NCBI RefSeq assembly: GCF_038397755.1
Contig: NZ_CP151637.1
Coordinates: 1,302,001 to 1,366,000 of the forward strand
Origin: Microbacterium sp. LWH7-1.2
GTDB lineage: Bacteria; Actinomycetota; Actinomycetes; Actinomycetales; Microbacteriaceae
Reading direction: 5' to 3'
Length of the DNA: 64,000 nt
Under the pieces are notes generated by a model that made no database searches, was not told the origin of the DNA, and saw only the letters and a list, made by a program, of their open reading frames with translations. Below are positions 1 through 8,599 of this stretch, piece by piece; the first letter of the stretch is position 1, and each line of letters begins with the position of its first letter. The translations under genes and the position numbers were made by a program.

Positions 1-1
1 A

Positions 2-247
2 TGCGCGCCGTGGGGAATCCGCGTCAACTCGGTGCATCCGGGGCTGATCCTGACCCCGATGTCCGAGTCCCTGGGCCCGACGCGCCTCGCGATCCCGATG
101 GGGCGAGGGGCCCGGCCCGAAGAGGTCTCGGCGATGGTGGCGTTCCTCGCCTCGGACGAGTCCGCGTACTGCACGGGGGCGGAGTTCGTGATCGACGGCG
201 GCCTGACCGCCGGCATCCCGCACCGCGACCCCAGCGCCGTCGCCTGA
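2..247 (+). CDS. Short-chain dehydrogenase/reductase, C-terminal fragment
   Basis: This is the last 81 residues of an SDR-family NAD(P)-dependent oxidoreductase; the 5' part lies outside the window. The frame shows the usual SDR tail: a GIRVNSVHPG stretch after the missing catalytic YxxxK, then RPEEVSAMVAFLASDES and a FVIDGG ending. These match the substrate-loop and C-terminal motifs of classical SDRs. It ends six bases before the MFS transporter at 254, so the two are probably co-transcribed with the oxidation genes that follow. The Rossmann fold and active site cannot be checked here, so the substrate is unknown. Confidence 0.85.
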   Translation, partial: CAPWGIRVNSVHPGLILTPMSESLGPTRLAIPMGRGARPEEVSAMVAFLASDESAYCTGAEFVIDGGLTAGIPHRDPSAVA

Positions 248-253
248 AGAGCC

Positions 254-1492
254 ATGGACTCCCACCGACCTCGCCCGCATCTCAGCCGGAGCGCGGCGTT
301 CTGGACCTCGAGCGGGATCATCGTCACCATCCTCGCCGCCTCGAGCGCGCCATCCCCTCTCTATCCCTTCTACGAGGAGACGATCGGGCTCACTCACATC
401 GACATCTCGTTCGCCTTCAGCGGCTACCCGATCGGGCTGCTGCTCGCTCTTCTCATCGCCGGATCAATCTCGGATCACCTCGGCCGCAAGCCGGTGATCA
501 TCGTCTCGCTGGCGGGACTCATCTGCTCGATGGTCCTCCTGCTCGTCGCCACGGCGACGCCGGTCCTGATAGCGGGTCGCCTGCTGCAGGGACTGTCGAC
601 CGGGGTCGCCCTGGGCGCGGTCGGCGCGTATCTCGTCGAGCTCGCACCCGTCGGGCGTCCCCACCTGGCCAGTCTGGTCAACAGCGCGGGGGCGGTGATC
701 GGCACCGCGGTCGGCGCCATTCTCGGGAGCGTGGCGGCGCTGGTCTGGCCCTCGACGCCGATGGTTGTCTTCGGCCTCCTCCTCGTGATCTTCGCCGGCG
801 AATTGGTCAGCATCTCGTTGTCGCCGGAGTCCTGGCGCCGCGTGCCGGGGCTGGCCGCCTCGCTCGTTCCCCGTATCCACATCCCCCGGCGGGTTCGTCG
901 CGAAGCGCCCTGGACGATGCTTGGCCTCTTCCTCGCGTGGGCGGCATCCAGCGTGACCCTCTCTCTGGCGCCCGTGCTGCTCAGCGACCTCGTGGGCGGT
1001 TCCGGGGCGATCCTCGGCGCAGTCGTTGTCCTGACGATGTGCCTGCCGGGGGCGGTCGCGGCCTTCGTGCTCGCGAAGCAGTCTGCGGCCACCATCATGA
1101 TCGTGACCGTGATCAGCCTCATCCCGGGCGCAGGACTCACGATCCTCGGCACGTCGCTGAGCTCCCTGACCGCCTATCTCGCGGGCACCGCGATCGCAGG
1201 CATCGGCGTCGGTGCGTCCCTGCTGGGCGCCCTCCGGATGCTGACGACAGCAGCCGACCCCGAACACCGGGCGGGCGCGATCAGCGCGGTGTACGTCGCG
1301 GCGTACGTCGGACTCGCGCTCCCCACCATCCTCGTCGGCGCACTGGCGTCCACGCTGGGCCTCGCAAACGCCTTTCTGGCGTTCGAGGCGGCTGTCGTGG
1401 CATTCGCGGTGGTCAGCCTGATCGGACTCGTCCTCACCACCCGGCCAGGTCCGCCGGGACCCGCCAGTGCGCAGTTCAAGGAGGCAACATGA
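254..1492 (+). CDS. MFS transporter
   Basis: This is a major facilitator superfamily membrane transporter of 412 residues, the usual length for 12 membrane helices. Hydrophobic segments run the whole length. The loop after helix 2 reads SDHLGRKPVI, the classical MFS signature with the DxxGRK core. The N-terminus starts at an ATG seven bases after the SDR stop. Its TGA overlaps the ATG of the aldehyde dehydrogenase (ATGA), implying translational coupling. In this cluster it most likely moves the growth substrate or an intermediate, or exports a toxic one. Direction and substrate are not readable from sequence. Confidence 0.88.
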   Translation: MDSHRPRPHLSRSAAFWTSSGIIVTILAASSAPSPLYPFYEETIGLTHIDISFAFSGYPIGLLLALLIAGSISDHLGRKPVIIVSLAGLICSMVLLLVATATPVLIAGRLLQGLSTGVALGAVGAYLVELAPVGRPHLASLVNSAGAVIGTAVGAILGSVAALVWPSTPMVVFGLLLVIFAGELVSISLSPESWRRVPGLAASLVPRIHIPRRVRREAPWTMLGLFLAWAASSVTLSLAPVLLSDLVGGSGAILGAVVVLTMCLPGAVAAFVLAKQSAATIMIVTVISLIPGAGLTILGTSLSSLTAYLAGTAIAGIGVGASLLGALRMLTTAADPEHRAGAISAVYVAAYVGLALPTILVGALASTLGLANAFLAFEAAVVAFAVVSLIGLVLTTRPGPPGPASAQFKEAT

Positions 1493-2964
1493 CCATCGCT
1501 ACCTCGCTCGACGAGCGTTCCGTCATCGCGGACGTCCCCGACGGCCTCTTCATCGGAGGACGCTGGGTCCAGACTGAAGCGCGCATCGCCGTGCGCGACC
1601 CGTCGTCGGGCAAGACGCTGGCCGCCATAGCCGACGCCGGCGCCCGCGAGGGCGTCGCGGCCCTCGACGCCGCCTCCGGCGCTCAGCGCGGGTGGGCGAG
1701 GTCGAGCGCCCGCGACAGAGCGCGGGTGCTGACCCGGGCGTACGAACTGGTGCAGCAGCGCCGTGACGAGTTCGCCCTCCTCATGACCCTGGAGATGGGA
1801 AAGCCGCTCCCGCAGTCGTACGCGGAGGTGGACTACGCCAGCGAGTTTCTCCGCTGGTACGCCGAGGAGGCGGTCCGCATCGGCGGGTGGTACGGCAGCA
1901 ATCCCGAGAACACTGGGCGGATGATCCTGTCGCATCACCCAGTCGGTCCGGCCCTTCTCATCACCCCGTGGAACTTCCCGCTGGCGATGGCTACGCGCAA
2001 AGTCGCTCCCGCGATCGCGGCGGGCTGCACGAGCATCATCAAGCCCGCTGCGCTCACTCCCCTGAGCACGCTGGCGTTCGCCCGGGTCCTGGAGCAGGCG
2101 GGTCTCCCCGACGGCGTCGTCAACGTCGTCACCACATCGGCATCCGGGGCCCTCTCGGGCGCGGTTCTGAAAGATGCGCGGCTCCGCAAACTCAGCTTCA
2201 CCGGCTCCACCGAGGTTGGCCGAACACTTATCGCACAGGCGGCCGAGAACATCCTCCGGGTCTCGATGGAACTGGGCGGGAATGCGCCGTTTCTCGTCTT
2301 CGAAGACGCCGACCTCGACGCCGCAGTGGAGGGCGCGCTGCAGGCGAAGTTCCGCAACATCGGCCAGGCATGCACCGCCGCAAACCGCCTTCTCGTTCAC
2401 GAGTCGGTCGCCGGGGCGTTCGCCGATCGCTTCGCGCGCCGGGTGGAGGCGATGAAGATCGGCCGCGGAACAGAACCCGATGTAGAGATCGGTCCGCTGA
2501 TCGACGACCGCGCCGTCGACAAGGCGGGCCGGCTCGTGACCGACGCGGTGTCGCGAGGCGCGCGGCCGGTGCTCGAAGGCGGGGCGATCGAGGGAGCGGG
2601 ATCCTTCTACGCCCCGACCGTTCTGAGCGACGTACCCCGCGATGCCCGGATCGGCAGCGAGGAGATCTTCGGGCCCGTTGCAGCGATCAGCAGCTTCCGC
2701 GACGAGGACGACGCGATCGCCGCGGCGAACGCCACCGAGTACGGTCTCGTGGCGTACGCGTACACCGAGAGCGTGTCGCGCGGTCAGCGCCTGATGGAGC
2801 AGCTTGAGACGGGGATGCTCGGCTGGAACGTCGGCGTGCTGTCCAACGCCGCGGCGCCGTTCGGCGGCGTGAAGCAGTCCGGCTTCGGTCGCGAGGGCGG
2901 TGCCGAGGGCATTCACGACTACCTCTCGATGAAGTACACGCTCACTCCGAACCCGTACCGGTGA
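1489..2964 (+). CDS. NAD(P)-dependent aldehyde dehydrogenase (succinate-semialdehyde type)
   Basis: This 491-residue protein oxidises an aldehyde to the carboxylic acid with NAD(P)+. Key residues are visible: N162 in PWNFP, K185 in IIKPA, general base E261 in MELGGNAP and nucleophile C295 in NIGQACTAANR. The overall pattern is closest to the succinate-semialdehyde dehydrogenase branch, but the cluster gives no sign of a GABA pathway, so a different short-chain (semi)aldehyde is likely. The ATG at 1489 overlaps the MFS stop and is preceded by AAGGAGG. Its TGA overlaps the start of the TIM-barrel gene. The same frame is open back to position 1, but that part only shadows the transporter. Confidence 0.93.
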   Translation: MTIATSLDERSVIADVPDGLFIGGRWVQTEARIAVRDPSSGKTLAAIADAGAREGVAALDAASGAQRGWARSSARDRARVLTRAYELVQQRRDEFALLMTLEMGKPLPQSYAEVDYASEFLRWYAEEAVRIGGWYGSNPENTGRMILSHHPVGPALLITPWNFPLAMATRKVAPAIAAGCTSIIKPAALTPLSTLAFARVLEQAGLPDGVVNVVTTSASGALSGAVLKDARLRKLSFTGSTEVGRTLIAQAAENILRVSMELGGNAPFLVFEDADLDAAVEGALQAKFRNIGQACTAANRLLVHESVAGAFADRFARRVEAMKIGRGTEPDVEIGPLIDDRAVDKAGRLVTDAVSRGARPVLEGGAIEGAGSFYAPTVLSDVPRDARIGSEEIFGPVAAISSFRDEDDAIAAANATEYGLVAYAYTESVSRGQRLMEQLETGMLGWNVGVLSNAAAPFGGVKQSGFGREGGAEGIHDYLSMKYTLTPNPYR

Positions 2965-3845
2965 TGGAGGGTCTGTACCCCCGGGTTGCTGCGCACCTCG
3001 GGATCTCCGGCCCCGATTCCCCGCTGCTCCGTGAGACAGCCGGCTCAGTCGATCCCGTCGATCAGATTCTGGCGGCCGCTGACCTCGGCTTCGCCGGCGT
3101 CTTCGACAACTCGCTGCTGCAGCGAAGCGTGCGCGATCAGCGGCGGATGGGCAGGGCCCTGGCCGCGCGGAGCCTGTGGTTCGGCACGTGCACGCTCGCG
3201 GCAGCGCACACGGTGACCTGGACGGACCCCGGGATGGACCCCCGGCCGGCGATCCAGGCTGCCGCGGCGGCGATGGATCGGGCCGGAGCGAAGCTTCTCA
3301 CCGTCATCGTGCACGACGACGGCACGGACCCCGCCGCGCAGCAGCGGCACGCGGCCGCCGGTCTCGCGCTGGCTGCAGACGAGGCGGTCCGGCACCAGAT
3401 CACGATCGGCCTCGAGCCGGTCAGCCCGCAGCGCGTCCCGGGGGTGCTCGTCAGCCGGGTCGCCACAGCGCGAGCCATCGTCGACTACGTCTCCCACCCC
3501 AGCCTCCGCCTCGTCGCGGACACCTGCCACATCGCGCTCGAGGGTGACGACGTATCCGAAGCCCTGCGGCTGAACGCCGGACTCTGGTGCGCCGTCCAGA
3601 TCGCCGATGTGCCCGGAAGGGTCGAACCGGGGGCGGGCTCTCTTCCCTTCACCGAGATCTTCGGCACGCTCCGAGATCTCGGGTGGACCGACCCCGTGGA
3701 GGCGGAGTTCACGCCGTCACAGACGGGCGAGGCCGGTGAGCGTCGCGCCATCGCGCTGCTCGAGGCCCTGCGCGGAGACGGATTCGCGGCCGGCGGACCG
3801 AACCCACGCTCCGCGGTCCCGTCGAGCGGGATCCTTCGACTCTGA
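2961..3845 (+). CDS. Sugar phosphate isomerase/epimerase-like TIM-barrel protein
   Basis: This 294-residue protein belongs to the xylose-isomerase-like TIM-barrel (AP endonuclease 2 fold) family, which includes hydroxypyruvate isomerase and various epimerases. Metal-ligand positions of the fold can be followed: the Glu in IGLEPVS, the Asp and His in VADTCHIAL, the IADVPGR strand (family usually H/Q..D..GR.EPG) and a final Glu in VEAEFTP. The GRVEPGAG segment is typical of hydroxypyruvate-isomerase relatives. The start is GTG 2961 (overlapping the ALDH stop) or the ATG right after it. The substrate is unknown; placement between a dehydrogenase and an SDR suggests it rearranges a hydroxy-keto intermediate. 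Confidence 0.8.
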   Translation: MMEGLYPRVAAHLGISGPDSPLLRETAGSVDPVDQILAAADLGFAGVFDNSLLQRSVRDQRRMGRALAARSLWFGTCTLAAAHTVTWTDPGMDPRPAIQAAAAAMDRAGAKLLTVIVHDDGTDPAAQQRHAAAGLALAADEAVRHQITIGLEPVSPQRVPGVLVSRVATARAIVDYVSHPSLRLVADTCHIALEGDDVSEALRLNAGLWCAVQIADVPGRVEPGAGSLPFTEIFGTLRDLGWTDPVEAEFTPSQTGEAGERRAIALLEALRGDGFAAGGPNPRSAVPSSGILRL

Positions 3846-3894
3846 AGATCTGCGCCGCTCATAGGATCACCGCGTCCGAAGGAGGGCCACACCC

Positions 3895-4701
3895 ATGACA
3901 GATCACCTGGCAGGCAAGACCGTTCTCGTCGTCGGAGGAAGTGTCGGGATGGGCAGGGGCATCGTCCGCGCGATCGCCCGTCAGGGCGGGAACGTCGTCG
4001 TCGCCGATCGCGATGACGTCGGCGGTGCGGAGTGCGTCGAACAGGTCGTAGTAGCCGGGGGCGCGGCATCCTTCGTCCACTGCGATGTGACCGACGAGGA
4101 GCATATCGCCCGTGCCGTCGACACCGCACTGGAGCGGCACGGCCGACTCGACGCGGCGGTGAACAACGCGGCCATCGAAGGGCCGAAGATCAACACGATG
4201 GACTACCCGGACGACGACTGGCACCGCGTGCTGCACATCAACCTCACCGCGGTGTGGCAGTGCATGCGCCACCAGATCCGCGCGATGCTCGCCAACCCCG
4301 GAGGATCGATCGTGAACGTCGCCTCCACCGCCGGACTCACCGGGCTGCCCGGGCGTGCCGCGTACAACGCCGCGAAGCACGGAGTGATCGGGCTGACGAA
4401 GACCGCGGCCATCGAGTTCGGCCGCGTGGGGATCCGGGTCAACGCCGTCGCCCCGGGCTACATGCGCACCCCGATGAGTGTGCGCATCATGGGCGACCGC
4501 CTGGACGAGATCGGCCGCGAGGCGTCACTGCTCGGCCGGATCGCCGAGATCGACGAGATGGGCGAACCGGTCGCGTTCCTGTGCGGCGACGGGGCGTCCT
4601 GGATCACGGGCGCCGCGCTACCCGTCGACGGCGGCTTCCTCTCTCACGGTTGGTTCACTCGCCCGACGGGCTCGGATGGCATCCTCTACCCGTCCGAGTG
4701 A
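3895..4701 (+). CDS. SDR family NAD(P)-dependent oxidoreductase
   Basis: This is a classical short-chain dehydrogenase of 268 residues. It has a cofactor loop GGSVGMGRG (residues 14-22, a GxxxGxG variant), NNAA at 90-93, and active-site S144, Y157 and K161 (YNAAK). The C-terminal VDGGF is the normal family ending. Asp at the end of beta-2 (VVADRD) favours NAD+ over NADP+. A strong ribosome site (GAAGGAGGG) precedes the ATG. It probably interconverts a secondary alcohol and a ketone. It follows the TIM-barrel gene after about 50 bases and precedes a second MFS gene, so it likely belongs to the same transcript. Confidence 0.9.
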   Translation: MTDHLAGKTVLVVGGSVGMGRGIVRAIARQGGNVVVADRDDVGGAECVEQVVVAGGAASFVHCDVTDEEHIARAVDTALERHGRLDAAVNNAAIEGPKINTMDYPDDDWHRVLHINLTAVWQCMRHQIRAMLANPGGSIVNVASTAGLTGLPGRAAYNAAKHGVIGLTKTAAIEFGRVGIRVNAVAPGYMRTPMSVRIMGDRLDEIGREASLLGRIAEIDEMGEPVAFLCGDGASWITGAALPVDGGFLSHGWFTRPTGSDGILYPSE

Positions 4702-4726
4702 GCCCGCGGTCGTGACGGATCGGGCT

Positions 4727-5935
4727 ATGAGCGACCTTCAGGGTCATCTCCCCGGCGACCCGAGTTTCCGGCGAGTCTCCCTGGCGCTCTTCTTCGCCGG
4801 ATTCGCCATGTTCGTGCAGCTCTTCGACGTTCAAGCGGTGCTGCCGGAGCTCTCCGCGGAATTCGATGCCTCGCCCGCCTCCGCCGCTCTGACCGTGGCG
4901 GCGGGCTCCGTCGGCATCGCGGTCTCGGTCGTCCCGTGGGCGACCCTCTCGGACCGGGTCGGCCGCGTACCTGTTATGAAGTGGGCGATCATGGGGTCGG
5001 GCATCCTCGGGCTCGTCTCGCCGCTGGCTCCCACGCTCGAACTCCTCGTGATCTCGCGGTTTCTCATCGGGCTCGGCCTCGGGGCGATCGTCGCAGTGGC
5101 GATGGCGTATCTGGCCGAAGAGATCCACGCACCCTACGTCGCCTCCGCCGCGAGCACCTTCGTCGCCGGGAACGGGTTCGGAGCGCTGTTCGGCCGCATC
5201 GTCGCCGGTCTCGTGACGGAGTGGACCACGTGGCGAATCGGCATCGGCGTGCTCGCTGTCGTCGCATTCGCGCTCGCAATAGGATTCATCACCATCGTTC
5301 CCCCGTCCCGACGGTTCAGCCCGCGCGAGCGAGGTACGGCGCGCGAGCTCCCCCGCGCGTTCGGGCGCATTTTCCGCGATCGGGGCCTCGTCGCGCTCCT
5401 CGTGTCGACGTTCTTCCTCACGGCGATCGTCGCGATCGCATACAACTACGTCGGATTCCGCTTGCTCAGCCCCGAGTTCTCCGTCCCCCCGACGCTTTCC
5501 GTGCTGGTGTACGCGGTGTTCGCCATCGGCTCGGCGACGGTGTACTTCGTCGGCCGCGTGGTGCGGCGAGTAGGGAGGGTCCGGATCCTCATCGGCGCGT
5601 ACGTGGCCGGGGCGAGCGGCGCAGTGGTCATGAACGCGACCCACCTCGTGCCGCTCATCCTCGGCCTCGCACTCGTGACGATGGGCGCATTCACCGCGCA
5701 GGCTCTGCTGAGCGGGTGGGTCCCGCAGCATGCGCGCAGGGATCGGGCGCTCTCGACCGCGACCTATCAACTCGCCGGGCAGAGCGGCGCGGCACTCCTG
5801 GGCTGGGGAGTCGGGCTGTTGTTTGGGGCGATGGGGTGGGCCGGCGTCACCGGTGCGATCGTCGTCGCGTTCCTGCTCGCCCTGACGCTCGTCGTGACGG
5901 TCTTGCGCGAGGTCGAGCGGTCAGATCGCACCTAG
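4727..5935 (+). CDS. MFS transporter
   Basis: This is a second major facilitator transporter, about 402 residues with roughly 12 hydrophobic segments. The loop after helix 2 contains LSDRVGRVPV, the MFS signature, and a weaker copy (RVVRRVGRVRIL) lies after helix 8. The family resembles arabinose/drug exporter-like permeases. Start choice is uncertain: ATG 4727 begins MSDLQGHLP, while an in-frame GTG at 4712 would add five residues. Neither has a strong ribosome site. It ends just before a regulatory region with two operator-like repeats, so it closes the first transcription unit of the window. Substrate unknown. Confidence 0.87.
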   Translation: MSDLQGHLPGDPSFRRVSLALFFAGFAMFVQLFDVQAVLPELSAEFDASPASAALTVAAGSVGIAVSVVPWATLSDRVGRVPVMKWAIMGSGILGLVSPLAPTLELLVISRFLIGLGLGAIVAVAMAYLAEEIHAPYVASAASTFVAGNGFGALFGRIVAGLVTEWTTWRIGIGVLAVVAFALAIGFITIVPPSRRFSPRERGTARELPRAFGRIFRDRGLVALLVSTFFLTAIVAIAYNYVGFRLLSPEFSVPPTLSVLVYAVFAIGSATVYFVGRVVRRVGRVRILIGAYVAGASGAVVMNATHLVPLILGLALVTMGAFTAQALLSGWVPQHARRDRALSTATYQLAGQSGAALLGWGVGLLFGAMGWAGVTGAIVVAFLLALTLVVTVLREVERSDRT

Positions 5936-5943
5936 GCACTAGA

Positions 5944-5978
5944 TCGAATAAGTGAACACTGTTTTCGCATAGCCGAAC
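5944..5978 (+). promoter_or_regulatory. Operator-like repeat pair, site 1 (probable IclR target)
   Basis: A 14-bp word TCGAATAAGTGAAC (5944-5957) is followed 21 bp later, two helical turns, by a related word TCGCATAGCCGAAC (5965-5978, 9 of 14 identical). The same word occurs before three other units in this cluster (9542, 10818 reversed, 19435). The second copy overlaps the likely -35 region of the SDR/monooxygenase operon, which suits repression or inducer-dependent control by the IclR protein encoded at 8600. The assignment to that regulator is inference. Confidence 0.65.
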
Positions 5979-5990
5979 TCTTGCTACAGT
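5962..5990 (+). promoter_or_regulatory. Probable promoter of the SDR / Baeyer-Villiger operon
   Basis: A candidate -35 TTTTCG (5962-5967) and -10 TACAGT (5985-5990) are separated by 17 bp and sit about 50 bp before the GTG at 6042. The match to consensus is moderate. It is supported by its position between the preceding stop codon and the operon and by the overlapping operator-like repeat. Confidence 0.4.
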
Positions 5991-6041
5991 ATGCGAGTGG
6001 CGCCGACGCCACCACCCCCGAACGATCACTGGAGATGGACC

Positions 6042-6797
6042 GTGGCTGAGACTTCATTCGACTTCCTTCACTTCCCCGACGACGCCGTCGCGGTGGTAAC
6101 CGGCGCGGCGTCCGGGATCGGTCGTGCGACCGCGGACACCCTTCTCGCGGCCGGGGTCGCCGTCTCCGGGTGGGATCTGTCAGCGGACGCGATCGCCGAG
6201 TGGGCGGATGCCGCCACTGCCGCCGGAGGGCGCGCCATCGGCCTGACCGTGGACGTGACCGACGCGGCCGCGGTGGGGCAGGCCTTCGAGCAGACCACCG
6301 AGCGTCTCGGACCGGCGGGATTCCTGGTGAACAACGCCGGCCCCGCGTCGACCTCCGAGTTCGCGTTCGACGACGCTCTGCGGATCTCGGCCGGCAGTGT
6401 CGAGCTCGTGACGCGTACCTGGCTCGCCACCGAGGGCTCCGCGGACGGGCACGTGGTGAACATCTCGTCCGTCGCGGGGTTCCACATCGGTGTCGGCCAG
6501 TCCTGGTACCCGGCTGCGAAGGCCGCGATCGCCGGATACACGAAGTACCTGGCGCTCAACCGCCCGAACGGCATCCGCGCCAACGCCGTCGCTCCGGGAA
6601 TGACGATCACCCCCCGCACCCGTGAGTTCTATGTCGAGAGCGAGGCAGGCAAGGCGATCGTCGACCGCAACCCCTTCAAGCGCCCCGGGCAGCCCGAAGA
6701 CATCGCTGCGGCGATCGTGTTCCTCCTCGCCCCCGTGTCGACCTACGTCAACGGCCTCCTCGTGCCCGTCGACGGCGGCTCGCTTCTCACGCAGTGA
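6042..6797 (+). CDS. SDR family oxidoreductase
   Basis: This is a 251-residue short-chain dehydrogenase with TGAASGIG near residue 20, NNAG, a Ser in NISSV, a YPAAK active site and a C-terminal VDGGS. It is slightly shorter in the middle than usual (around the NNAGPASTSEF stretch), as in small 3-ketoacyl reductase-like SDRs. GTG 6042 was chosen because GGAG lies 12 bases upstream and the Rossmann strand begins soon after; an ATG at 5991 would add 17 residues unlike the family. It sits 16 bases before the Baeyer-Villiger gene, so it probably makes the ketone substrate of that enzyme or reduces its product. The operator pair upstream indicates shared regulation. Confidence 0.88.
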   Translation: MAETSFDFLHFPDDAVAVVTGAASGIGRATADTLLAAGVAVSGWDLSADAIAEWADAATAAGGRAIGLTVDVTDAAAVGQAFEQTTERLGPAGFLVNNAGPASTSEFAFDDALRISAGSVELVTRTWLATEGSADGHVVNISSVAGFHIGVGQSWYPAAKAAIAGYTKYLALNRPNGIRANAVAPGMTITPRTREFYVESEAGKAIVDRNPFKRPGQPEDIAAAIVFLLAPVSTYVNGLLVPVDGGSLLTQ

Positions 6798-6813
6798 GGC
6801 AGGGACCACAGAC

Positions 6814-8466
6814 ATGACCGAACGAACTCCCCGCGTGGCCGTGATCGGCGCGGGCTTCAGCGGAATCGCCGTAGCCGTCGAACTCATCGATGCCGGATTC
6901 GAGGATGTCGTCGTCTTCGATGAGGCGGACGGCATCGGCGGGACGTGGTGGCACAACAGCTATCCCGGCGCCGAGGTCGACACTCCCTCGATCCTCTACT
7001 CGTTCTCGTACGCCCCCGAGGCATGGAGCCGGAACTTCGTCCAGCGCGACGAGCTCCAGGCGTATCTCGCCAGGGTCGCGGATCGCTTCGGGGTGACCGA
7101 GAGGACTCGCTTCAACACGAAGGTGCGCTCCGCGACCTGGAACGCCGATCGCCACAGCTACACCCTCGAACTCTTCGACGGCAGTCGGGAGGAGTTCGAG
7201 TTCGTCGTCAGCGCCGTGGGCTTCCTCAATGTTCCGAATCTTCCCACCTGGCCCGGCCTCGACGAGTTCGAAGGACCAGTGCTGCACTCGGCCCGATGGG
7301 ATTCGGGAGTCGACCTGACCGGGCGGGCGGTCGCGGTGGTGGGTTCCGGCTCGACCGCCGCCCAACTCGTACCCGGCATCGCGGACACCGTCGAGAGTCT
7401 CTTGATGTTCCAGCGCGAGCCGGGATGGGTCCTCCCTAAGAACAGCCGCCCACTCACCGAGGAAGAGCGGCTCGCCGCAGGGTCCCCGATCGTGCAGCGC
7501 ATTGTCCGCAGCAACATGCTGTGGCGGCGCGAGAAGGTGCAGCACGGCCTTCGCCTCCTGAAGCCCGGTACGAAGGCGAACCGGGCAGCCGAGTCGAATG
7601 CCCGGAAGTTCATCGGCACCGTATTCGCCGATCGCCCCGACCTCGCCGAGGCCGTCACCCCGAAGTATCCATTCGGAGGCAAGCGTCCGATCATGGCGGA
7701 CGACCTCTACCCCGCTCTGCTGCTGCCGAACGTCAAACTCGTCCCCCGAGCGGTCGAGCGCATCACACGATCGGGCGTGGTCGACTCGTCCGGAGAGCAC
7801 CACGACGTCGACGTGCTCGTGCTGTCCACCGGCTTCGACACGCGCTATATCACGACGCTTGACGTGTACGGCGCCGACGGGAGGAGCCTCCAGCAGGCCT
7901 GGAACGGCGAGCCGGAGGCGCTGCTCGGGGTGCTCACGCCGGGCTTCCCGAACTTCTTCATGATGTACGGGCCGCTGACCAACGGCGGAGCGGTGGCTTC
8001 GATGCTCGAAGAACAGGCGAAGTACGTCGGCGCGGCCATCAAGGCCGTCGTGCGGGAGGATGCCGACCACATCGAGGTTCGTCCGCAGGCGGTCGTGCGC
8101 TTCAACGAGATCATCCAAGGGAGACTCGCGGGCTCGGCCTTCTATGACGCGAGCAACTACTACAAGAGCCCGTCGGGCAAGGTGGTGACGCAGTGGTCCG
8201 ACGGTGTCGGCTACTACATCTTCATGTCGCGGCGCTGGCGGCGCCGCGCCTGGACGCTGGCGCGCGACACGAACAAGCGAGCACGCCCCAGATGGGCACG
8301 CCCGCGCCCACGCGGCCTGCGGCGTCTCGATCTCTGGCCCGGGATCCTGCATCCGGTCCGGACGTACCGATGGGTGAAAGAGCTTCAGCAGACCGACCGG
8401 GGCAATGCGTTCGCGGCCGGGCGAGCCGGCAATGTGGAGAAGGTCGAGATCGGGACGATCGTCTGA
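6814..8466 (+). CDS. Flavin-dependent Baeyer-Villiger-type monooxygenase
   Basis: This 550-residue flavoprotein should insert one oxygen atom from O2 next to a ketone, giving an ester or lactone, using FAD and NADPH. It shows the first dinucleotide motif GAGFSG (12-17), the GGTWWHNSYPGAEVD region (42-55) typical of Baeyer-Villiger enzymes and the fingerprint FEGPVLHSARWD (F152, G154, H158, W162, D163, matching FxGxxxHxxxW[P/D]). A second motif GSGSTA spans 177-182. A late LSTGFDT motif is also present. The C-terminus after about residue 480 is Arg/Trp rich, longer than in cyclohexanone monooxygenase. It follows the SDR closely and is probably co-transcribed with it. A hydroxylating FMO activity is the main alternative. 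Confidence 0.88.
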   Translation: MTERTPRVAVIGAGFSGIAVAVELIDAGFEDVVVFDEADGIGGTWWHNSYPGAEVDTPSILYSFSYAPEAWSRNFVQRDELQAYLARVADRFGVTERTRFNTKVRSATWNADRHSYTLELFDGSREEFEFVVSAVGFLNVPNLPTWPGLDEFEGPVLHSARWDSGVDLTGRAVAVVGSGSTAAQLVPGIADTVESLLMFQREPGWVLPKNSRPLTEEERLAAGSPIVQRIVRSNMLWRREKVQHGLRLLKPGTKANRAAESNARKFIGTVFADRPDLAEAVTPKYPFGGKRPIMADDLYPALLLPNVKLVPRAVERITRSGVVDSSGEHHDVDVLVLSTGFDTRYITTLDVYGADGRSLQQAWNGEPEALLGVLTPGFPNFFMMYGPLTNGGAVASMLEEQAKYVGAAIKAVVREDADHIEVRPQAVVRFNEIIQGRLAGSAFYDASNYYKSPSGKVVTQWSDGVGYYIFMSRRWRRRAWTLARDTNKRARPRWARPRPRGLRRLDLWPGILHPVRTYRWVKELQQTDRGNAFAAGRAGNVEKVEIGTIV

Positions 8467-8599
8467 GGCGGGTCGTCGAGGGTCGGACGCGTTCAGATCC
8501 GAGCCTCCGGCTAGTCTGGCCGTATCATCACGGTGGGCGTCGGCCGGTGCCCACCCGAGGTCATCGAGTCGGGCCGCACGCGACTCAGGAGGAGCGCGC

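Noticed and set aside
1..1488. Long plus-strand frame upstream of and continuous with the aldehyde dehydrogenase
   Set aside because: Its first 496 codons are Arg/Pro/Gly filler overlapping the SDR tail and MFS gene in another frame; the real start is ATG 1489.
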